A DNA stretch of 12,433 nucleotides. Source: Nitrososphaerota archaeon. Its GTDB lineage: Archaea; Thermoproteota; Nitrososphaeria; Nitrososphaerales; Nitrosopumilaceae. The stretch covers positions 1-12,433 of the forward strand of contig JADFJY010000030.1 of assembly GCA_022565935.1 (NCBI GenBank), in the 5' to 3' direction. Of the stretch, positions 7,771-12,433 are shown one piece after another. The translations under genes and the position numbers were made by a program. The stretch's first letter is position 1, and each line of letters starts with the position of its first letter. The notes beneath the pieces were generated by a model. That model searched no databases and was not told the origin of the DNA. It saw nothing but the letters and a program-made list of their open reading frames with translations.

Positions 7771-7911
7771 ATGCCTAGCGCTATTTTAATTCCCCACCAT
7801 TACGAAGAATATCATAGTGATGAAAATATTTCATTGGGTATTGTGTTAACTTCAAAAGTTATGCATGAAAGTCACAAATATACCCTCACAGGCACTCAAA
7901 ACGCGATATAA
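7771..7911 (+). CDS. Doubtful 46-aa ORF in the smc upstream region
   Basis: An ATG at 7771 opens a 46-codon frame with mixed, protein-like composition. It begins MPSAILIPHHYEEYHSDENI and contains several His and Tyr residues. It resembles no family I know. It has no clear promoter or ribosome binding site, and its last 26 bases overlap the 3' end of the better supported minus-strand gene at 7886-8101. It is listed because it fills most of the gap between smc and that gene. Confidence 0.25.
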   Translation: MPSAILIPHHYEEYHSDENISLGIVLTSKVMHESHKYTLTGTQNAI

Positions 7912-8101
7912 CTTGCGTTAGGGGCTGTTCCTTTTTGATGGTTTCCAGATTTGAAATGAGTACTTTGTCTGAATCCAGGAGTGTTTTTTCCACACCATAG
8001 GAATCATCAGAGTATTTCCATTTTTCTTGTAGAGTTTCCATTGCTTGTTGTTTCTGGTTTATCCACCAGTCTAGAATTTTGATTGCTTTTTGAACAGTCA
8101 T
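7886..8101 (-). CDS. Small helical hypothetical protein (71 aa)
   Basis: I do not know a function for this gene. It has an ATG start and encodes 71 charged, probably all-helical residues with no membrane segment, signal peptide or cysteine pair. It begins MTVQKAIKILDWWINQKQQA and has a middle part YSDDSYGVEKTLLDSD followed by ISNLETIKKE. The pattern of a WW pair early and an acidic LLDSD-SNLE helix later resembles small conserved proteins I associate with ammonia-oxidising archaea; this is from memory and unchecked. It stands alone between smc and ino1, all on the minus strand but with gaps of 100 to 220 bp. Confidence 0.7.
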   Translation of the reverse strand: MTVQKAIKILDWWINQKQQAMETLQEKWKYSDDSYGVEKTLLDSDKVLISNLETIKKEQPLTQVISRFECL

Positions 8102-8202
8102 TAGAATTAATTAAAGAAAAAGGAATTGCGAGAGAATTTACACTTGATAAATATGAAAAAAGTAGGAAAATTAGATTTTCAGATTCAAACAAGTTTCAAT
8201 GA
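8083..8202 (+). other. Open frame with protein-like composition, possible gene remnant
   Basis: From a TTG at 8083 the plus strand is open for 39 codons and ends with TGA at 8200-8202, directly abutting the stop of ino1 on the other strand. The translation includes LELIKEKGIAREFTLDKYEK and looks more like real protein than the usual shadow frame. It overlaps the first 19 bases of the 71-aa gene on the opposite strand and has no good start signal. It may be a worn gene end, a tiny gene or chance. Confidence 0.2.
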
Positions 8203-9297
8203 CTAATCATCAGCAACAAACTTTTCACATGCAGCTTTTGCTTCAACATCAGAAGTTTGCTCTATTGGATGTTTCATCAAATATGCACTTGCTGACTTGA
8301 TCGGTCCGCCAACTCCTCTATCAAGAGCAATTTTTGCCAATCTAATTGCATCAACTACAATCCCTGCAGAATTAGCTTTGTCATCAACTTCTAAACGAAC
8401 TTCCATATTGTAAGGTATGTTTGCCCATTGACGACCTTCAATTCTCATAAACATGAGTTTAGTATTGCCCAAAAATGGAATAAAATCAGAAGGGCCAACA
8501 TAGATTTGATCATCATCCAGTCTTTCTTTTAATTGACTTTGAACACTTTCTGTTTTAGAGATTCTCTTCGAGGCAAGTCTATCTTGTTCTTTCATGTTTA
8601 GAAAATCAGTATTTCCACCAACATTGATTTGATATGTTCTTTCAATTTTGGTTCCTCTGTCGCTACATAGTTTAGCTAATGTTCTATGAACAATTGTTGC
8701 ACCAACCTGACCCTTGATATCATCGCCTATACAAGGAATATTTTTTTCTTCAAATTTTTTGGCCCATTTTTCATCTGAGGCAATAAACGAGGGTATGCAA
8801 TTTACAAATGCTGTATTTGTGTCTAGACAAATCTGTGCCCAATATGCAGTTACCTTATCAGAACCTACAGGTAAATAAGATACAATAATTTCAACACCAG
8901 TATCTTTGAGTACTTTTTTTACTTCTTCAGTAATCTGTTCGGCAGTTTTAGGATTTTTAATAGGATTTATTCGGTTTTCCACCCATATGCCAACACCATC
9001 TAAAATTGGACTTTCGTAGACTTTGGCATCTGTTTTTGGCATTTCGCCTTTTGGAATCCAATCAACCATGTTAGGAAATTCGTAAATTGCTTCATTGAGG
9101 AGCTTGCCAATTTTATTTTCAGCAACATCGAATCCACACACAAAATCAATGTCATGAATCCCATATCCAGCTAATTTGTCATGAATAATTCCAGTAACCT
9201 CTTGAGAGGGATCTTTTCTATAATATTCAATTCCTTCAATTAATCCAGCAAAACAATTGCCTATACCTACTAAAGCAACTTTAATGCTACCTGTCAT
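8203..9297 (-). CDS. ino1: myo-Inositol-1-phosphate synthase
   Basis: The enzyme converts glucose 6-phosphate to 1L-myo-inositol 1-phosphate with an internal NAD redox cycle, feeding inositol phospholipids or inositol solutes. The protein has 364 aa from the ATG at 9295-9297, the length of the short archaeal/actinobacterial type. The N-terminal dinucleotide-binding fold has GIGNCFAGL (11-19). Further conserved blocks are DDIKGQVGATI (192-202), the GGNTDFLNM stretch (228-236) with following lysines, and a C-terminal return to the NAD domain (NSAGIVVDAIRLAKIALDRG). A longer TTG start at 9360 would add 21 residues unlike the family and would run through the promoter box. The gene is divergent from the deoxyhypusine synthase gene. 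Confidence 0.93.
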   Translation of the reverse strand: MTGSIKVALVGIGNCFAGLIEGIEYYRKDPSQEVTGIIHDKLAGYGIHDIDFVCGFDVAENKIGKLLNEAIYEFPNMVDWIPKGEMPKTDAKVYESPILDGVGIWVENRINPIKNPKTAEQITEEVKKVLKDTGVEIIVSYLPVGSDKVTAYWAQICLDTNTAFVNCIPSFIASDEKWAKKFEEKNIPCIGDDIKGQVGATIVHRTLAKLCSDRGTKIERTYQINVGGNTDFLNMKEQDRLASKRISKTESVQSQLKERLDDDQIYVGPSDFIPFLGNTKLMFMRIEGRQWANIPYNMEVRLEVDDKANSAGIVVDAIRLAKIALDRGVGGPIKSASAYLMKHPIEQTSDVEAKAACEKFVADD

Positions 9298-9320
9298 TCT
9301 AACAATGGTTTCATTAAACG

Positions 9321-9328
9321 GATTAAAA
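9321..9328 (-). promoter_or_regulatory. TATA-like box for ino1
   Basis: On the minus strand this reads TTTTAATC and lies 24-31 bases upstream of the ino1 ATG. That distance fits a leaderless transcript and supports the ATG at 9297 over the longer TTG start. Confidence 0.5.
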
Positions 9329-9372
9329 GTCTTCCCAGTCAAGTAATAAAATAATTGCAATTAAGACAGAAA

Positions 9373-9380
9373 TTTATACT
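9373..9380 (+). promoter_or_regulatory. TATA-like box for the deoxyhypusine synthase gene
   Basis: TTTATACT is a close match to an archaeal box A and is centred about 25 bases before the ATG at 9401. This supports ATG 9401 and a leaderless mRNA rather than the TTG at 9380, which would overlap the box. Confidence 0.55.
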
Positions 9381-9400
9381 TGCATTCAACGATTGAAAGG

Positions 9401-10342
9401 ATGATAGTGCCTGGTCGTCCAGTCAAAGATATTGAGATTGATTCAAACACATCTATAGAGAAAATATTTGATGAGTTATCTAAATCAGGAGGATTTGAAT
9501 CAGTAAATTTATCAAATGGATTAGAAATTTTAACTGAAATGATTTCAGATAAACAATGTCTGAGATTTATTTCATGTGTGGCATCTGTGATGTCAACAGG
9601 GTTAAGAGGAATTATCAAAGATATGATCAAAAATAAATGGTTTGATGTAGTCATGACAACCTGTGGAGCATTAGATCATGATATTGCAAGACATTTCTCA
9701 CATTACAATGAAGGCTCTTTCACAATGGATGACAAAGAGTTAGCAGATCAAAATATTCACAGGTTAGGGAACATACTTGTGCCTATGGAAAGTTATGGAC
9801 CAATAATTGAAGAAAAGATGCAGGAATTTTTAGAAGAAGAATATAAAAACGGAACAAGAGAAATGACTACTGCTGAAATATGCAAAATGATTGGAAAACA
9901 TTTAGGAGAAGATTCATTTCTTTATTGGGCATACAAAAATAATGTTAGCGTTGTCGTTCCAGGAATAGTAGATGGTGCTGTAGGAAGTCAAATTTGGTTA
10001 TTCACACAAAAACACCATGATTTCAAATTAAACATAATAGGAGATTCAGAATTACTTTCAGGATTAATTTTCAAAGCTAAAAAATCAGGAGCGTTTATGA
10101 TCGGAGGAGGAATTTCAAAACACCACACATTATGGTGGAATCAATATAGAGAAGGATTAGACTATGCATTTTACATTACAACAGCACAAGAATTTGATGG
10201 AAGTCTTAGTGGGGCATTAGTCAAAGAAGCAATTTCATGGGGAAAAGTAACACAGAATGCAAAACAAACAACTCTTCATGCAGAAGTGACAACAATATTA
10301 CCATTCATCTATGCAGCACTTTTATCAAAATTAAAAAAATAG
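9401..10342 (+). CDS. dys: Deoxyhypusine synthase
   Basis: The enzyme transfers the aminobutyl group of spermidine to one lysine of initiation factor aIF5A, using NAD, to make deoxyhypusine. The protein has 313 aa from the ATG at 9401. Family signs are MSTGLRGIIKDMI (64-76), VVMTTCGALDHDIAR (83-97), VPGIVDGAVGSQIW (186-199) and the active-site block MIGGGISKHH (233-242), in which Lys240 corresponds to the lysine that carries the aminobutyl intermediate. It is followed by YITTAQEFDGSLSGA (258-272). The substrate aIF5A gene is not in the window. A PAC2-family gene follows 46 bp downstream on the same strand, possibly in one transcript. Confidence 0.94.
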   Translation: MIVPGRPVKDIEIDSNTSIEKIFDELSKSGGFESVNLSNGLEILTEMISDKQCLRFISCVASVMSTGLRGIIKDMIKNKWFDVVMTTCGALDHDIARHFSHYNEGSFTMDDKELADQNIHRLGNILVPMESYGPIIEEKMQEFLEEEYKNGTREMTTAEICKMIGKHLGEDSFLYWAYKNNVSVVVPGIVDGAVGSQIWLFTQKHHDFKLNIIGDSELLSGLIFKAKKSGAFMIGGGISKHHTLWWNQYREGLDYAFYITTAQEFDGSLSGALVKEAISWGKVTQNAKQTTLHAEVTTILPFIYAALLSKLKK

Positions 10343-10388
10343 ATTAAAATTAACAAAATTATTATTCTATTAAAACAAAAATTATTCA

Positions 10389-11102
10389 TTGTTTCCAAGA
10401 ATCATAATTAAAGAATTAAAGTCAGTTAATTTAGAAGGAGGGTATCTCATTGATGGTTTTCCGTCAGTAGGATTCAGTAGTGCAATTGCAACTGAATCAA
10501 TCATACATACATCACAATTTGAGTTAGTAGGAATTATTGATTCTCCAAGTTTTCCACCAATCAGCATAATCAAAGATGGTAAACCAAATTATCCTACCAG
10601 AATTTTTGTTAACGAAGATTTGAAAGTTGGAGTGTTTTTGTCATATCTTACACTTGATCAAACATTGCATAAAGCTGCAGCTAAGACAATGTTAAAGTGG
10701 GCAGAAAAACACAAAATAGGATTAATTGTTAGCAGTGTTGCAGTAAAATCACAAGATGGTAGTGAAGCAGTAAAAGGAATTGGGAATTCAGATTCTGCAA
10801 GAGCAAAAATTAAAGCAGCAGGTTTGGAGATATTAGATCATGGAACAATACCAGGAATTCCAGCAAGACTACTTAACGAAGGAAGTATGTCAGGCCAAGA
10901 TGTAATTGTAATAATTTTTTACACTGATGGAAAAGGACCAGATTTTAAATCTAGTGTTCAAATTTGTAATGCAATGTCTAAGTTGATTCCAGGAGTGTCA
11001 TGCAATGTTCCATTATTAGAAAAACAAGCTGAAAAAGCAGAAGCAATTATGAAAGAAACAGAAAAAGAATCAAAACAGCTTAGAGATTCCATGTATAGAT
11101 AA
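10389..11102 (+). CDS. PAC2-family proteasome assembly chaperone-like protein
   Basis: The protein has 237 aa and a PAC2-type fold, related to archaeal PbaA/PbaB and the eukaryotic proteasome assembly chaperone Pac2. It begins with an ATP-grasp-unrelated alpha/beta fold marked by GGYLIDGFPSVGFSS (17-31), then ELVGIIDSPSFPPISII, and a later IPGIPARLLNEG segment. The last ~30 residues are a charged helix (KQAEKAEAIMKETEKESKQL). The likely role is help in 20S proteasome assembly or a related chaperone function in the cytoplasm, but PAC2 members differ and the exact role is uncertain. The start is TTG at 10389; there is no upstream in-frame ATG and the family-like sequence begins at once. It follows the deoxyhypusine synthase gene. 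Confidence 0.85.
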   Translation: MFPRIIIKELKSVNLEGGYLIDGFPSVGFSSAIATESIIHTSQFELVGIIDSPSFPPISIIKDGKPNYPTRIFVNEDLKVGVFLSYLTLDQTLHKAAAKTMLKWAEKHKIGLIVSSVAVKSQDGSEAVKGIGNSDSARAKIKAAGLEILDHGTIPGIPARLLNEGSMSGQDVIVIIFYTDGKGPDFKSSVQICNAMSKLIPGVSCNVPLLEKQAEKAEAIMKETEKESKQLRDSMYR

Positions 11103-11115
11103 AATTTTGATTATG

Positions 11116-11123
11116 TTTATTTC
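11116..11123 (+). promoter_or_regulatory. Possible TATA-like box before the LysE-family gene
   Basis: TTTATTTC lies about 34 bases before the ATG at 11154 and about 21 bases before an out-of-frame ATG at 11141. If used, it would make a short leader or begin close to the upstream ATG. The match is weak. Confidence 0.25.
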
Positions 11124-11153
11124 ATAACTAAAAAGTACTAATGTCAGAAAAGA

Positions 11154-11774
11154 ATGGTTCAGATTCTTGAATTTGCAGTATTAGTTATAGTAATTTCAGC
11201 ATCAGGGGTCATGGCACCAGGACCTCTTTTTGCAGCAAACATATCATATGGATTAAGAGAGGGCGCACGTGCAGGCATCAAAATGGCAATTGGCCACACA
11301 ATTGTTGAATTACCATTGGTAATTTTGTTAGGAGTTGGAGTATTTTCTTTAGAAACATTTCCGGAATTTAGGACAATAATTTCCATTTTTGGAGCAATTA
11401 CACTTTTTGCATTTGCAGCAATTCAAATTAAAACAACATTTAGAGGAAAAAATATTGTTACATCTAATCCAAAACATGGTCCATTAATTGCAGGAATTCT
11501 ATTAAGTGCACTAAATCCATTTTTTATAATTTGGTGGTTAGCTATTGGATTCAAATTAATTTCAGATGCAATGCTAATGTGGTCATTTGCAGGCATACTA
11601 ATCATGTTTGGTTTACATATTTGGATGGATTTTGCATGGCTAGGAATGGTTTCATTTCTTGCATCAAAAAGTTCAAAAATTCTTTCTAACAAGAACTACA
11701 GAATATTGATGATAGGATTAAGTGTAATGTTAATTTATTTTGGAATTACATTTTTGATAGATATACTACCCTAG
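11154..11774 (+). CDS. LysE/RhtB-family exporter
   Basis: This is an integral membrane protein of the LysE/RhtB superfamily, which exports amino acids or related small molecules with the proton gradient. The protein has 206 aa, the family length, and about six hydrophobic segments (roughly 5-27, 42-64, 72-92, 110-132, 138-163, 183-204). The conserved APGP motif in the first segment (21-24) and SALNPFFIIWW (118-128) are the two family marks. The substrate cannot be predicted. The gene is 51 bp downstream of the PAC2-family gene and may share its transcript or use its own weak promoter. The TAG stop overlaps that of the convergent small membrane protein gene in a CTAG. Confidence 0.88.
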   Translation: MVQILEFAVLVIVISASGVMAPGPLFAANISYGLREGARAGIKMAIGHTIVELPLVILLGVGVFSLETFPEFRTIISIFGAITLFAFAAIQIKTTFRGKNIVTSNPKHGPLIAGILLSALNPFFIIWWLAIGFKLISDAMLMWSFAGILIMFGLHIWMDFAWLGMVSFLASKSSKILSNKNYRILMIGLSVMLIYFGITFLIDILP

Positions 11775-12028
11775 CCACAATCTAAAATTTCTATTTCAGG
11801 TTTACAGGAATCGTTAAACAGATCAATTTTTTCAACTATTATTTCGCAAAATTCAGGTTCAAGAGATTTCTCATATGAAGTAATTTCATTTAAAATCATC
11901 ATATGCTGAATTCCACATGAATTATCAATAGACAGAACTAAGATTCCAACAGTAGAAATTATAATTGCAATTAAAATTAAATTTCTTAAACTAATGTTTT
12001 GAAAGGTCAATTTCCATTGTAGAAACAT
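11771..12028 (-). CDS. Small single-pass membrane protein with four cysteines
   Basis: I recognise no characterised family. From the ATG at 12028 the protein has 85 aa: a short N-terminus, one membrane segment (LILIAIIISTVGILVLSI) and a ~50-residue tail with four cysteines (NSCGIQ, EFCEII, DSCKPE and the end ILDCG). The tail is probably outside the membrane, where cysteines could pair or bind metal. The ending EKIDLFNDSC...EILDCG resembles small secreted or membrane proteins I associate with Nitrosopumilus-like archaea; this is unverified. The start is uncertain: ATG at 12043 or TTG at 12010 are also possible, and all overlap the 3' end of alba. Because it directly follows alba on the same strand, co-transcription is likely. 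Confidence 0.65.
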   Translation of the reverse strand: MFLQWKLTFQNISLRNLILIAIIISTVGILVLSIDNSCGIQHMMILNEITSYEKSLEPEFCEIIVEKIDLFNDSCKPEIEILDCG

Positions 12029-12433
12029 TACGTTGTTTTCCATCTTGAGAAGTAAGAGAATCAGATGAAATTCGTACATCACTAATAAAATAGCCGACAG
12101 AATTCATTCTTTTAACAATCATTTGAGATACATCTACTGCTTGAGTAATTCTTTTTCCTCTTGCTTTGATTGTAACAGTCTGTCTTGTTGAAAGTTGTGT
12201 TAAAGTTGCAGAAACATAAGTCATGATCGGTTTTGTGCCGATAAAAATCACATCACGGTCTTCGGGTTTTCGAGAAGATTCGGAAGTCTCACTAGAAACA
12301 GGTTCTGGTGTTGATTCAGGTTCTGGTGTTGGTTCAGGTTCTGGTGTTGGTTCAGGTTCTGGTGTTGGTTCAGGTTCTGGTGTTGGTTCAGGTTCTGGTG
12401 TTGGTTCAGGTTCTGGTGTTGGTTCAGGTTCTG
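11991..12433 (-). CDS. alba: Alba-family chromatin protein with N-terminal PEPEPT extension (5' end outside window)
   Basis: Alba proteins are small dimeric proteins that coat DNA or RNA in archaea. The C-terminal ~87 residues (11991-12251) are a complete Alba domain: VIFIGTKPIMTYV, then IKARGKRITQAVDVSQMIV, and a final part with SQDGKQRNVSTMEIDL. In the Sulfolobus GKKP loop the second lysine binds DNA and is acetylated; here the loop is GTKP, with only that second lysine kept. The frame stays open upstream through a Ser/Glu-rich linker (VSSETSESSRKPEDRD) and an acidic, proline-rich repeat of PEPEPT units that reaches the window edge. A GTG at 12249-12251 could start a bare Alba domain, but it lies in the first beta strand, so the long form is preferred. 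The true start is not visible. Confidence 0.85.
   Translation of the reverse strand, partial: EPEPTPEPEPTPEPEPTPEPEPTPEPEPTPEPEPTPEPESTPEPVSSETSESSRKPEDRDVIFIGTKPIMTYVSATLTQLSTRQTVTIKARGKRITQAVDVSQMIVKRMNSVGYFISDVRISSDSLTSQDGKQRNVSTMEIDLSKH
12300..12433. repeat. 18-bp tandem array encoding the PEPEPT repeat of Alba
   Basis: Seven full copies of AGGTTCTGGTGTTGGTTC plus eight bases of an eighth are visible, each exactly 18 bp, so the alba frame is preserved. All copies are identical except the one nearest the Alba domain (12300-12317), which has A for G and turns one Pro into Ser. The array continues beyond the window. Near identity at the DNA level suggests recent expansion by slippage. Confidence 0.95.

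Noticed and set aside
7667..7885. tRNA or structured RNA in the smc upstream region
   Set aside because: No cloverleaf, no GC-rich stem and no T-loop-like sequence could be found; only the 18-bp dyad stands out.
8007..8192. 61-aa minus-strand ORF overlapping the 71-aa gene
   Set aside because: It is in a different frame from the better supported gene and has low-complexity Ser/Asn composition.
9298..9360. Longer ino1 start at TTG 9360
   Set aside because: The added 21 residues (QLFYYLTGKTF...) do not look like the family, and the extension would run through the TATA-like box; the ATG at 9297 fits better.
9361..9654. 97-aa minus-strand ORF over the start of the deoxyhypusine synthase gene
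   Set aside because: It is antisense to a confident gene and covers its promoter.
12300..12433. CRISPR-like array at the right edge
   Set aside because: The units are contiguous 18-bp copies without spacers and keep the alba reading frame, so this is a coding tandem repeat.
1..12433. Defence island, prophage or insertion sequence
   Set aside because: No transposase, integrase, nuclease, toxin or phage-like gene and no terminal inverted repeats were seen; the genes are mainly core archaeal functions.

Overview
The window is AT-rich, with dense genes, short or absent leaders and several TTG starts. It encodes archaeal-type proteins: an Alba chromatin protein, a deoxyhypusine synthase, a PAC2-family proteasome-assembly chaperone, an archaeal SMC, a myo-inositol-1-phosphate synthase and a prolyl-tRNA synthetase of the archaeal/eukaryotic kind with a C-terminal Zn-Cys domain. 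Together with the lineage-like small proteins, this points to a marine ammonia-oxidising thaumarchaeon (Nitrosopumilus-like). That assignment is inferred from protein style; no search was run.

Left part (1-3086): the 3' end of proS is followed 14 bp later by an EgtB-type iron-dependent sulfoxide synthase. Facing it across a 223-bp gap is an EgtD-type histidine Nalpha-methyltransferase. These are the two core enzymes of ergothioneine synthesis: EgtD makes hercynine and EgtB adds the sulfur. No egtA, egtC or egtE is present here. The gap holds a T-run/A-run dyad that could stop transcription from both sides, and a tiny possible membrane peptide.

Middle (3183-8202): a single OppF/DppF-like ABC ATPase with a C-terminal four-Cys motif is convergent with a full-length smc gene, and the two share a CTAG stop overlap. 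Upstream of smc lie a perfect 18-bp dyad, a doubtful 46-codon ORF and a 71-aa helical small protein.

Right part (8203-12433): ino1 (minus) and the deoxyhypusine synthase gene (plus) are divergent, each with a TATA-like box placed as for a leaderless transcript. A PAC2-family gene and a LysE-family exporter gene follow on the plus strand. The exporter meets a small one-membrane-segment, Cys-containing protein in a second CTAG stop overlap. That gene overlaps the 3' end of an alba gene. The Alba protein has a long N-terminal PEPEPT repeat encoded by a near-identical 18-bp tandem array that leaves the window.

Most content is housekeeping: translation, chromosome structure, proteostasis and polar-lipid or solute synthesis. 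The least ordinary items are the ergothioneine pair in an archaeon, the repeat-extended Alba and the recurring CTAG stop overlaps. I see no defence system, mobile element, CRISPR array, tRNA or rRNA.
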